From an uncultured Gammaproteobacteria bacterium (lineage in GTDB: Bacteria; Pseudomonadota; Gammaproteobacteria; Eutrophobiales; Eutrophobiaceae), in the NCBI GenBank assembly GCA_958295485.1, contig OY282354.1, positions 496,001-560,000 on the forward strand: a stretch of 64,000 bases of DNA, written 5' to 3'. Positions 35,256-43,233 of this stretch are shown here, one piece after another. A program made the position numbers and the translations under genes. The notes beneath the pieces were generated by a model, which saw nothing but the letters and a program-made list of their open reading frames with translations, had not been told where the DNA came from and did no database searches. Positions within the stretch are counted from its first letter, which is position 1. The number at the start of each line of letters is the position of its first letter.

Positions 35256-36335
35256 TCAGATAATGCCATCCAGGATCTTATCTGCTATTTCGGGGGAGAT
35301 TTCATCCCCGGGTTGCAGGTTCTCGTACCGTGCCGCTCTCTCCCAAACCCTGCGCAGGTGCATTAGAATCCGTCTCGGCACCAACGCTGTTTCACGGTCG
35401 AAAATAGTATCAATAGCTTGTTCTGAGAACGGGTAAAACGGTTGAGGTGGAGAAAATCCGTTCTTCGGACGAACAAATTCAAGGTAATCTTTCACAAATA
35501 CCTTAGCCCCGTTTGCCGTAAGCTGTTCACACTGGATATAAGGGCGCGTCATTCTCTCTTGCAAGGCGCTTGGAACTGCCGCTTCCAGAATAGTGGTAGG
35601 CAGGTTGAACGACAATACCAAAGCGAAGCGCTCTGTTACTTCATCAACGAGGCTCCGCAACGCACCGAAGAACGCAATTTGTTGAGGGGCTCTTGATTCG
35701 ACGGCGTTCTCTACTTCGTCCAGAAAAAGGTAAACCGCGCCAAACGGCGGCGGGTTATCTCCGATACGGGCTGTCATTACCCGAAAGAGCGAGGCCATGG
35801 ATTTTACCGCGGAATAGTCATCCGTTGTTGACACGACGTCAATTTGCCCTCGATTATTTAAAGATTTGACCAAAGCCTGGTCTTGCCGGGAAACATGGTT
35901 TTCTATCGCCTTATCAGCTGATACGTTGTGACCATCTGTTTTTTGCATTCGCTCCATGCAATTACGGATGGAATTTTTAACGGTATCGACGAGGCGAGCT
36001 TGTTTATCATCTTGCAGCTGCTCAAGAATTCCCGCGTAGAGGGCGGAAAAACTCAACCCCGCGCCAGTCACGATTTCATTTAGATAGATCGCGTGCCCGA
36101 ATCCTTCCCTGTTTATCTCACGGGTGAAGTAGCGCAAGGCATGCGATTTCCCCGCGCCATAGGCGCCGCTTAGGACAACAAACTCACTGGCGCCAACATC
36201 GTCCGGCCGTACGCTCGCAATAACATCGGCCAGGGCTTTTCTCGTGTCGGGCAACCCCGCCCAACACTTGATTTTACCATTTAGCCCGATGCTGAACGGG
36301 TTTTCTTTCAATCCGAAATTAGCAGGGTTCAACAT
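35256..36335 (-). CDS. AAA-type P-loop ATPase, partner of PLD-like protein
   Basis: A 359-residue ATPase. The N-terminus GLKENPFSIG resembles ExeA/TniB-type AAA proteins. Walker A is LSGAYGAGKSHALRYF (K63) and Walker B is VYLFLDEVENAVE near residue 200. LALVLSFNLPTTI and ERMTRPYIQCEQLTANGAKVFVKDYL resemble sensor and lid regions. The start at 36335 follows a strong AGGAG; the open frame upstream overlaps the preceding gene and is ignored. It begins two bases after the stop of the PLD-like gene, so the pair forms one operon. Function unknown; the pairing suggests an ATP-driven nuclease or DNA-sensing defence module. Confidence 0.75.
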   Translation of the reverse strand: MLNPANFGLKENPFSIGLNGKIKCWAGLPDTRKALADVIASVRPDDVGASEFVVLSGAYGAGKSHALRYFTREINREGFGHAIYLNEIVTGAGLSFSALYAGILEQLQDDKQARLVDTVKNSIRNCMERMQKTDGHNVSADKAIENHVSRQDQALVKSLNNRGQIDVVSTTDDYSAVKSMASLFRVMTARIGDNPPPFGAVYLFLDEVENAVESRAPQQIAFFGALRSLVDEVTERFALVLSFNLPTTILEAAVPSALQERMTRPYIQCEQLTANGAKVFVKDYLEFVRPKNGFSPPQPFYPFSEQAIDTIFDRETALVPRRILMHLRRVWERAARYENLQPGDEISPEIADKILDGII

Positions 36336-36336
36336 G

Positions 36337-36843
36337 TTATATCTCCTGTAAATTGATTTGTCCGATAACTTTCCACTGGGTAAATTCCACCGCGCCAGGC
36401 CCGGAGAGACGATCAAGTTCGACAGCAACAGCAGCAGTATCTGCTTTTTCGCTGAAGAATGCGATTGTCTCATCGTTGCGTTTAAGCCCTCCAACTGTCA
36501 AGTTCGCCGAACCGACAAAAGCGGCCCTGTCGCCTTCGGAAAAGGTAAATTGATAAACTTTGGAGTGCAGCTTGCCCCGAAGAATTAAATCAACGCCCAA
36601 GTTGACAATCAAATCAGCCTCATCCAAATTGATGGTCCCGGATTCCAAGTTTGGGGGGCGTGTGATTAGTTGCAAGCGCTCACATCCTCCGGAAAGCAAA
36701 AAACGACTCAGTTCCACGATTGAACCGAACGACGGGATTTTGCCGATATAGGGCGCCGCCATTCGCAAAGAAAGAGGTCGGCGAGACAGGCATTCCATAA
36801 CCCGTTCCCTGAAGAGCCTTGTATGCAGAATTTCCGGTTTCAT
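36337..36843 (-). CDS. PLD-like (HKD) nuclease domain protein
   Basis: A 168-residue protein with one phospholipase-D-type half-site: GKLHSKVYQF (H93, K95) followed by AAFVGSANLTVGGLKRNDE (GSANLT near 111-116). The Asp normally found four residues after the Lys is absent, as in some nuclease-type PLD proteins. One copy means it would act as a dimer, like BfiI or Nuc nucleases. The start at 36843 is preceded by AAGGAT; an ATG at 36891 is an alternative. The ATPase gene begins two bases downstream. The spacer to the divergent rhomboid gene (203 bp) is AT-rich. Confidence 0.75.
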   Translation of the reverse strand: MKPEILHTRLFRERVMECLSRRPLSLRMAAPYIGKIPSFGSIVELSRFLLSGGCERLQLITRPPNLESGTINLDEADLIVNLGVDLILRGKLHSKVYQFTFSEGDRAAFVGSANLTVGGLKRNDETIAFFSEKADTAAVAVELDRLSGPGAVEFTQWKVIGQINLQEI

Positions 36844-37046
36844 ACTTATTTTAATCCTTATATATCCTGGAACTTGGCGATTCAGCGCCATTTCTTCCCC
36901 AAGGTCGGATTTTAGCGCATCTTTGGTAAAATTTAGAACTAAAAGATTGAAATTAAGTACACTATCTCTGGGACTGCCCCACAGTTTTTGTGGAGAATCT
37001 AAAAAGATTGGCTTTCAACTATCCAAACTGACACCTTCATATTTCG

Positions 37047-37769
37047 ATGATCCCCCTTCACGACGATAACCCCACGCATATTTTTCCCCTGCTGACCGTC
37101 ATTTTCATCGCGGCCTGTATCCTCGTCTTTTTTTGGCAGGCCTCCTTGGGTGACGCCGGTTATCAGGCATCCGTCTATGCTTTGGGCGTTATTCCCGTGG
37201 TCCTGCTGGACAAGGCGGCATTGCCCGCGGAGTTGGCCGTTGTCCCGGCCGGCATGACTGTTTTTACCTCCATGTTCTTACACGGCGGCTTTATGCACTT
37301 GGCCGGGAACATGCTCTATCTATGGATTTTCGGCAACAACGTGGAAGATGCGATGGGTCACGTTCGGTTCATCGTGTTTTACCTGTTGTGTGGGGTGGCG
37401 GCGGTGTTCGGGCAGGTATTGCAAAATCCCAACTCCGAGATACCCATGATAGGCGCAAGCGGCGCCATCTCAGGCGTATTGGGCGCCTACCTGATACTGT
37501 ACCCCCAGGCGCGGGTACTCGTCCTTATCCCCCTGGGATTTTTCATGCAACTCATACGCCTGCCGGCATTATGGGTGTTAGGCTTCTGGTTCATCCTGCA
37601 ACTGGTCAGTTCTGCGCTCACCTCTTCCGAGGGCGGCGGAGTCGCCTGGTTTGCCCACATAGGCGGCTTCATCGCCGGCATGTTATTGATCCCCATCTTC
37701 AAGGCCCGGGACGTCAGCCTGTTTCATAAAGGCCACGGTTCAACGCGCTGGGCAAAACGAGTCCGGTGA
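37047..37769 (+). CDS. Rhomboid family intramembrane serine protease
   Basis: A 240-residue rhomboid with about six membrane segments. Catalytic motifs: GASGAISGVLGAYLIL (Ser near residue 138) and VAWFAHIGGFIAGML (His near 203). TVFTSMFLHGGFMHLAGNMLYLWIFGNNVEDAMG is the conserved L1 loop-to-TM2 region. It cuts transmembrane substrates; the substrate is unknown. It is divergent from the ATPase-PLD pair. Confidence 0.93.
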   Translation: MIPLHDDNPTHIFPLLTVIFIAACILVFFWQASLGDAGYQASVYALGVIPVVLLDKAALPAELAVVPAGMTVFTSMFLHGGFMHLAGNMLYLWIFGNNVEDAMGHVRFIVFYLLCGVAAVFGQVLQNPNSEIPMIGASGAISGVLGAYLILYPQARVLVLIPLGFFMQLIRLPALWVLGFWFILQLVSSALTSSEGGGVAWFAHIGGFIAGMLLIPIFKARDVSLFHKGHGSTRWAKRVR

Positions 37770-37796
37770 AATCCCCGGGAAATATTCTGCGACGCT

Positions 37797-38009
37797 TCAG
37801 AATTGGGACGCAAATATCGAGTTCAACGTCCAACGGCAGCGTTTCCGGCTCAGAGAGTCTCTTTCTGCTCCAGGTGATGCTCCAGCCGGCAAAATACTCA
37901 AAGCGCCGGCACAGTCTTCCCCGATAGCCAACAGGAGTCCGGTATCATCTTCGGGAGTTATTCCGACCTGCCGCTCGCCGTACCATACGCCGCCGCGCCT
38001 GTTGCTCAC
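37797..38009 (-). pseudogene. hipA remnant with internal deletion
   Basis: The frame reads VWYGERQVG, then jumps to ITPEDDTGLLLAIGEDCAGALSILPAG. In HipA kinases the first piece belongs near residue 10 and the second near residue 90-110, so about 80 codons are deleted and the kinase domain is missing altogether. Its start overlaps the hipB remnant stop by four bases (ATGA), preserving the original operon layout. The rest of the reading frame is not HipA-like. Confidence 0.7.
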
Positions 38010-38290
38010 TCGAGTTCCTCGCCGGAGAGATTGCGACCGGCCCTGAGTCGCTGCTTGACAGCCAGTAGCCGCGCTGCCTCGCCCCGGGGCAATACCAGCA
38101 ATTCCAGCCCCAGCGCCTGCAACGCATCCATAACCCGGCCTAAGGAGGCATTGGGCTTCCCCCGTTCAAACTCGGAGAGAAAACGAGTGGTCAAACCTGA
38201 GGCCGAATAGACTTCGTCCAGCGTCAGGCCCTGTCGTTTACGTTCCTATCTGACCAACTGTCCTATTGCCTGTGGAGAACGAACCCGCCC
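38006..38290 (-). pseudogene. hipB remnant with premature amber stop
   Basis: Read on the minus strand, the frame gives VRSPQAIGQLVR, an amber TAG (38246-38248), then ERKRQGLTLDEVYSASGLTTRFLSEFERGKPNASLGRVMDALQALGLELLVLPR. This is a complete HipB-type XRE helix-turn-helix interrupted by one stop; a single T-to-C change would restore CAG (Gln), the residue expected there. No start codon is evident upstream. Together with the deleted hipA it is a dead HipBA module. Confidence 0.75.
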
Positions 38291-38481
38291 GTAGGGTGGT
38301 TGAAATGATTTTTTCTGCTCTTCAATTGCTGGGGCCATATCAGCTTCCCCGGTTAAATTTTTACCGTTTCGTAATATATCTTTGTCCGGGCATCATATCT
38401 GTTTTGCCGGCAGCTATTGTGGGTTGTGACAGCGTACTCACAACTTCGGAAAGGAACGTCCGGCAAACATGACAATGGAAT

Positions 38482-38781
38482 TCAATGCCTGCCCTTATTG
38501 CCTGCTGCCGATTTCAATAATTCCAACAGTTGTTGTTTTGCTTCGGGGTTAGTCACGGCTGCCATTGCCTGGGTGAACCGTTTTACCTTTTGATCATGTT
38601 CGCCAAGTAATTGTTCGAGCTTCAGGTTCTCGGCGATACTGGGGCTGCCGCTGTTTTTGTATTTTTCATCCAGCGCCTGTAGCAACGAGAAGTAATTGTC
38701 CTTGCTTACGTTCATGGCTTGCCATGCCTGCCAAGCCGCCGTCGTTTCGGGGCCAAGGGTTTCAACGACAGGTTTTGACAT
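38482..38781 (-). CDS. Hypothetical helical protein, 99 aa
   Basis: I do not recognise this protein. It is predicted to be soluble and mainly helical (WQAWQAMNVSKDNYFSLLQALDEKYKN; LKLEQLLGEHDQKVKRFTQAMAAVTNPEAKQQLLELLKSA), with no cysteine, signal peptide or known motif. Codon usage looks coding. It lies between the dead hipBA and fba on the same strand as fba. A pair of near-identical 35-bp direct repeats sits just upstream of its start. It may be a leftover cargo gene. Confidence 0.5.
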   Translation of the reverse strand: MSKPVVETLGPETTAAWQAWQAMNVSKDNYFSLLQALDEKYKNSGSPSIAENLKLEQLLGEHDQKVKRFTQAMAAVTNPEAKQQLLELLKSAAGNKGRH

Positions 38782-38788
38782 GATTATC

Positions 38789-38897
38789 GTGAAATTAGGC
38801 TATTCCGCTGCTGACAACATGCGAGTTCAACCCCGGCACCCTTTCCGGATTAGGCCGTTTGAGTGAAATTAGACTATTCCGTTGTTGACAACATGCG
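38789..38897. repeat. Pair of 35-bp direct repeats
   Basis: Two copies of a 35-bp sequence beginning GTGAAATTAG and ending GACAACATGCG lie at 38789-38823 and 38863-38897, with three transitions between them. They are spaced 74 bp apart between the 99-aa gene and the fba stop codon. Their role is unknown; they could be a local duplication around the 99-aa gene's promoter. Confidence 0.7.
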
Positions 38898-38983
38898 GGG
38901 GAAGACCCTGTACACCTTGCGGCTATATCAAAGCTCAATCTTTGCCTCGTCCCACCGTTTTGCCGGTCCCGCGGCCATATTTA

Positions 38984-40012
38984 TCAGGCGGCTTGTTCCA
39001 GCATCTCGGAGTATCGGCCCAGGGAGGCGAGGCTGTTGCACTTTTCCCGGTGCAGGAGCGTCGTTTGGGCAGGCCGGACGTTGTCTGATTTACCCGACCA
39101 GATTTTCAGGCAGGGCTCTTGCAGCGCGCGCCCGTAAGAAAAACTCAAGGGCCAGGGCAGGTTATCATGGCTTTGGTTCATGGCGTTCAGGTGAGCGGTA
39201 GCCAGTTGGGCGCTTTGCCCGCCGGACAGGAACACGATGCCCGGCAGCGCCGCCGGTACGGTATTCAGCAGGCAGCGCACCGTCTTGTCCGCCACTTCCT
39301 GAACGCCCGCCTGTTGCGGACATTGTTTGCCCGATATGACCATGTTCGTTTTAAGGATGGTGTATTCCACTGCCACGGATTGACTGTACAAGGCCTGGAA
39401 GACCGTCTTTAACGTCTTCTCCGTTATCCCGTAACAGGTATCGATGTCGTTGTCCGCATCCATCAGGACTTCCGGTTCGACCATGGGGACAATGCCGGCC
39501 TCCTGGCATAATCCCGCATAGCGGGCAAGGGCGTGGGCATTGGCATCGATGCAGGCGTCAGTCGGTATATGATCGCCGATGGTAATCACGGCGCGCCACT
39601 TGGCGAACCTGGCGCCTAATTCGCGGTACTCGGCAAGCCTCTCCCGCAAGCCATCCAGACCCTCGGTGACTTTTTCACCCGGATGTCCGGCCAGGTCCTT
39701 GGCGCCGGTATCTACCTTGATGCCGGGCATGATCCCCTTCTCGATCATGACCGCCGGGAAGGGGGTTCCATCCCCGGTTTTTTGCCGGATGGTCTCATCA
39801 AACAAAATCATGCCGCTGATAAATTCTTCGCTGCCAGGAGCCGTGATCAACAGTTCGCGGTAGGCCCGCCGGTTTTCTTCGGTTGAGTCGAGGCCGATGG
39901 TATCGAACCGTTTTTTTATGGTGCCAAGACTTTCATCTATGGCCAAAATGCCTTTGCCGCCAGCGACCATCGCCGAGGCTGTTTGCGCCATCCGTTCAGT
40001 AATATCACTCAT
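38984..40012 (-). CDS. fba: Fructose-bisphosphate aldolase, class I
   Basis: A 342-residue class I (Schiff-base) aldolase. Motifs: GGKGILAIDESLGTIKKRF, PFPAVMIEKGIMPGIKVDTG, FAKWRAVITIGDHIPTD, IVPMVEPEVLMDAD, LKTNMVISGKQC and GIVFLSGGQSAQLATAHLNAMN (catalytic Lys in the LKTNMV strand). It splits fructose-1,6-bisphosphate in glycolysis or the Calvin cycle. It is on the same strand as tkt-gap-pgk-pyk, 4.5 kb downstream of pyk, and was probably adjacent before the insertion at 40.6-44.4 kb. About 230 bp of noncoding sequence precedes it. Confidence 0.95.
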   Translation of the reverse strand: MSDITERMAQTASAMVAGGKGILAIDESLGTIKKRFDTIGLDSTEENRRAYRELLITAPGSEEFISGMILFDETIRQKTGDGTPFPAVMIEKGIMPGIKVDTGAKDLAGHPGEKVTEGLDGLRERLAEYRELGARFAKWRAVITIGDHIPTDACIDANAHALARYAGLCQEAGIVPMVEPEVLMDADNDIDTCYGITEKTLKTVFQALYSQSVAVEYTILKTNMVISGKQCPQQAGVQEVADKTVRCLLNTVPAALPGIVFLSGGQSAQLATAHLNAMNQSHDNLPWPLSFSYGRALQEPCLKIWSGKSDNVRPAQTTLLHREKCNSLASLGRYSEMLEQAA

Positions 40013-40243
40013 TAAAATAACTCCCGTGATCGAAAATTGTTGGAATACAGGGCGTCACAATGCTGTAAGCATTGATCGTAAATACGCAAGTTACATATCT
40101 TTGCTGGACTGATATCTCACCAAGAGGTTGAACAAGGCCGCGTCCTGTGTGCAACTACGTTTTTGATGAATGGGTTAACACAATCCACAATCAGGACCAC
40201 GTTTTCATAAAGACGGAGTGTATCACAGGGCAATTAAATTTTC

Positions 40244-40522
40244 ATGCTCCTGATTGATAAGGGCGAGAGCGGATTTCTTGCTGAATGTCTGATGCAGATT
40301 ACGGAAAAGGTGGAAGGATACGTCGATGAACACGGAAGGGTTTACTTGTATAAGGATCTCCAAGAACAAAATCCGAACATGCGCGCTCGTATGCGTAACT
40401 TTCGGACCAGTGGCATTGTACTGTGTATGGAAAAGGACTGGTTCAAAAAAGGACCGCTCAAGCGGGTATTTGTCGACAGACCACGTGAAGTGTTTATCCG
40501 AGAGTACAGCGTCGCTTATTGA
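40244..40522 (+). CDS. Hypothetical protein, 92 aa
   Basis: A 92-residue basic protein (MLLIDKGESGFLAECLMQITEKVEGY, NMRARMRNFRTSGIVLCMEKDWFKKGPLKR) with no motif I recognise. It lies divergent to fba, inside the region between fba and the pyk remnant. The 80 bases after its stop can be read in another frame as a further polar peptide ending EEPPDS, so a frameshift could have truncated a longer gene. Function unknown; it may be part of the inserted segment. Confidence 0.4.
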   Translation: MLLIDKGESGFLAECLMQITEKVEGYVDEHGRVYLYKDLQEQNPNMRARMRNFRTSGIVLCMEKDWFKKGPLKRVFVDRPREVFIREYSVAY

Positions 40523-40637
40523 ACCGTCTGCTGATGCAGACGCTTGGGACTTTGCATGGTGGAGCCGGGAGATGGGTGATTATGAGGAACCACCAGACAG
40601 CTAAACACTACCAAAAATAATGTTCTTGAAAACGGTT

Positions 40638-40748
40638 ATATATGCCGTTCGCTCATTTTTCCCATCTGTATGATTTTCATGTTGCTCGTGCTGCCGAGAT
40701 AACCTTGGCATTGATGTGGTTCGCCGCATACATGGTGGACATGGCATA
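40638..40748 (-). pseudogene. Remnant of the pyk 3' end
   Basis: Two pieces of pyk occur here in order. Bases 40654-40696 match 44565-44607 (the last codons of pyk) and 40710-40746 match 44879-44915 (internal pyk), with about 270 bp deleted between them. In protein terms they correspond to the NNMKIVQ end and the MSTMYAANHI stretch of pyruvate kinase. Identity is clearly lower than between the ppx copies, so this duplication is older. With the intact pyk 3' end it flanks the ParB-nuclease-methyltransferase operon. Bases 40749-40920 hold nothing I recognise. Confidence 0.75.
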
Positions 40749-40920
40749 ATTGAGAATACCCATAATTTTCCAGTGCATAGGTGTCCCGGATTACACTTTT
40801 GCTAATTCCATAAGGTAACTTCTCATATTTTATACGGTTTGGAAACTTAGCGAATCAGCGCACAAGCAGGTTGCAGTTTTATATTCGACTTGTGTATAAG
40901 GGGGGACGGCCGTTAAAACT

Positions 40921-41124
40921 TCAAATCATCTCGAAGTGTCTGAACGCCTCGAAGATCGGTTCGCGCTTCTCACGCGGACAGGGGTGCTTTCTTTCACTGT
41001 CTCGGTTCCAGGCAGTGCCGGGTTCGAGTCCGGCCAGGTCCTTGCAATGAGCAATCCAGCACGTTTTCGGTTTCCAGCCGTATGTTTGCTGAACCCAATC
41101 CTGGATATCCGAATATGTCGCCAC
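40921..41124 (-). CDS. Small conserved-looking protein of the ParB-nuclease-methyltransferase operon
   Basis: A 67-residue protein starting at a GTG (41124) with AAGGAG seven bases upstream. It reads ATYSDIQDWVQQTYGWKPKTCWIAHCKDLAGL, then a polar RDSERKHPCPREKREPIFEAFRHFEMI. I recall small proteins with this Y-x-DIQ-x-WV..K-x-CWIAH...K-x-PCP-x-EKR...A-x-RHF pattern beside DNA modification genes, but no function is known to me. It begins 22 bases after the methyltransferase stop and ends the operon. Two cysteines (in KTCWIAHC) and one in PCP may bind a metal. Confidence 0.7.
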   Translation of the reverse strand: MATYSDIQDWVQQTYGWKPKTCWIAHCKDLAGLEPGTAWNRDSERKHPCPREKREPIFEAFRHFEMI

Positions 41125-41146
41125 CGTAATCTCCTTCGAAATTGAT

Positions 41147-42235
41147 TTACACGGCAAAACAAAAATCGTGCTCTGTAAATGGCGTTCCTTTTGTGCCTCG
41201 GAAAGAGTTTGCTTGTGTATTCGCTATGTCCGATGTAACACCAGGGTCCGCAAGACGGACTTCTCGTCCCAAACCTGATAACAATGATCGGAGCAGTTCG
41301 TTTTTAATTTCCGCTTTTCCAAGCCGGCGGCTTCCGATGCGCACGACAAGTCGCGCTTGATCAGCCAGTAACGGACCAATACCTTCCCAGCATTCCTGAA
41401 GAAATTTCCAGTAATTAATCTTGCTGGTATGACGATCATCATGGCCGGAGTACTGAACAATGGGGGCGCCTCCGAGAAACCACAAACGGAGCCATTGATC
41501 TTCATGATAGTTCGTCGTGTCCAGATACGGCGGTGATGTAATAACGTCCGTGACACAGCCCTTAAGTTCAGGAAAAGCAGTCGTTGCATCTCGCGCATCT
41601 GCTTCTGCTACACATCCGGTTTTTTCAGGGGGATGCGTCTGAAACCGATAAGCGAGCATTCGTTCAAGGATTTCAAACACGTTGCGCCGAGGAGCTACGC
41701 AGTCTTCGCGCCACCACCATTGGACCGAATATTCGGGTTTTGTACTGATCGTCCTCGGCATACGATTGCTGAAGTAATTTGGAGATTTATGTGATTCCCC
41801 ATGCAGGGAACCGAGACACAGTGCAGCGATGAATCGATCATCCTTTCGATGCTTATGGTCCAGGACACATCGCAGGTACCGCACTTGCAGCAATGTTTCA
41901 GGATGAAAGCAGTGTTCGAAAAATTCGCCTAGTGCGCCACCCCAGTCACCATCGTCCGGTTCCGTAAACGCTTTCTGTAATTCGGTAAGACGCACCCTTA
42001 TATCGTGAAGTCCCGGTGGGTCGCACTTGGCGCCGGAAATGCAGGCCGCAACAGGATTTACGTCACAACCCGCGGCTTTCCGGGATTGTAGCAAGGCCTG
42101 AAACACAGTTGTGCCCCGACCACAAAATGGATCAAAAACAAAGCCCTTATGAGAAGTCACTGACAGATGTTTCTCTACGAACGCTTCCGGGAACATCGCA
42201 AAATACGGACAGATCGAGTGAAAACGATGTCTCAC
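41147..42235 (-). CDS. DNA methyltransferase of the four-gene operon
   Basis: A 362-residue DNA methyltransferase. The SAM site VFDPFCGRGTTVFQALLQSRKAAGCDVNP (near 33-61) precedes the catalytic motif VITSPPYLDTTNYHEDQWLRLWF (SPPY near 236). The S-P-P-Y form suggests N4-cytosine or N6-adenine methylation. The start is taken as GTG 42235, whose GTGA overlaps the stop of the preceding gene and gives the conserved RHRFHSICPYFAMFPEAF opening; a longer start at 42295 would overlap more. It sits between the putative nuclease and the small protein. Confidence 0.85.
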   Translation of the reverse strand: MRHRFHSICPYFAMFPEAFVEKHLSVTSHKGFVFDPFCGRGTTVFQALLQSRKAAGCDVNPVAACISGAKCDPPGLHDIRVRLTELQKAFTEPDDGDWGGALGEFFEHCFHPETLLQVRYLRCVLDHKHRKDDRFIAALCLGSLHGESHKSPNYFSNRMPRTISTKPEYSVQWWWREDCVAPRRNVFEILERMLAYRFQTHPPEKTGCVAEADARDATTAFPELKGCVTDVITSPPYLDTTNYHEDQWLRLWFLGGAPIVQYSGHDDRHTSKINYWKFLQECWEGIGPLLADQARLVVRIGSRRLGKAEIKNELLRSLLSGLGREVRLADPGVTSDIANTQANSFRGTKGTPFTEHDFCFAV

Positions 42236-43233
42236 GCCGGTACTGCCTTTAATCGGTAATCCGCGATCCACTGAACAGCCTCGTCTAATCGGCAATAGAC
42301 ATCAATCCTGGTGGTTGCCGACTCGAATTTGGAGGCTTCCTGCACTCTACGGGGAACACGCAGCCGGTGCAGCATATTGCCCATACCTCGCACATCGTTC
42401 CTGAGTTCATCGTCTGAAAGGGCAAACGGAACGATCATATAGGGTATGAAGTCCGTCGCAGGTTGAGATCCAAACCACCTTTTCCGAAAAGCATCAAGAT
42501 GCCCCTTGAGGGATTTATCTCGCCAACCCTGACCTGTTGCCACTTGGGCGGCCGCCAGCAAAAACCCTGGCAGTCGATCAAGGTGGGGACGTGCGGCAAA
42601 AACATCTATTTTATCGTCCTTTGGTTGTAGGGGCGCCCCCGGCTGCGCTTCAACACGTCCATCCCGGATTTCCGTCCATATTTCTTTCAGTTTATCCAGG
42701 AATCCTGAGCGATCCGGTCTCGGAAATCCAAACGACCAGGACCGACCACCGATTTCCGCAGCCATAGCTGCGGTTGCAAAGTATTGGAAATACGTTCGCA
42801 GTTTGTTGATTTCAGCGTCTTTTGGATATACGGAAGAACCTGTCAGTACCGGGGTCATTGCTGTTAGATTCGATAGTATGAGACACAGGATATAGGCCGT
42901 CTGTCCAAACGAATAATTACTATCCCAGGCATACTCCAGAATATTGCCTGTATCATCTAATTTATAAGGATAGACCTTTTCCAGCGCCCGCCCGCGAGAC
43001 TCGATAAGATTGACTGTTCCTGATACAACCTCCTCACTACCCATAAGGTTTTCGTCATTCATGTCCACGTGGTCTTCCGATGCGCCTATATCAATTGTAT
43101 TCTTGATTTCCAATACAGGCGCGGACTTTGTTTCAGCAAAGAAAGCTGACAATTCCAGGAAGTCCGCCGCCAAGTTGAAATCGATTGCACCGCCGGTTAT
43201 CGAATCAGGGGGAAGATAGAGGGCAACCGTCAT
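42232..43233 (-). CDS. Putative PD-(D/E)xK-like nuclease
   Basis: A 333-residue protein I cannot assign to a named family. Residues 207-241 show DKIDVFA...PGFLLAAAQVATGQGWRDKS. This has the spacing of a PD-(D/E)xK nuclease active site with Gln in place of the second acid (D210, Q230, K240), a variant known in restriction enzymes. The N-terminal half has LEIKNTIDIG and a helical middle. It starts within the ParB-like stop (four-base overlap) and ends in the GTGA overlap with the methyltransferase. Position between a ParB-like protein and a methyltransferase supports a restriction role. The catalytic call is inference. Confidence 0.55.
   Translation of the reverse strand: MTVALYLPPDSITGGAIDFNLAADFLELSAFFAETKSAPVLEIKNTIDIGASEDHVDMNDENLMGSEEVVSGTVNLIESRGRALEKVYPYKLDDTGNILEYAWDSNYSFGQTAYILCLILSNLTAMTPVLTGSSVYPKDAEINKLRTYFQYFATAAMAAEIGGRSWSFGFPRPDRSGFLDKLKEIWTEIRDGRVEAQPGAPLQPKDDKIDVFAARPHLDRLPGFLLAAAQVATGQGWRDKSLKGHLDAFRKRWFGSQPATDFIPYMIVPFALSDDELRNDVRGMGNMLHRLRVPRRVQEASKFESATTRIDVYCRLDEAVQWIADYRLKAVPA

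Noticed and set aside
41005-41035. T-arm-like stem with GGGTTCGAGTCC resembling a tRNA
   Set aside because: No acceptor, D or anticodon arm can be formed around it, and the bases are explained as coding for the 67-residue protein.
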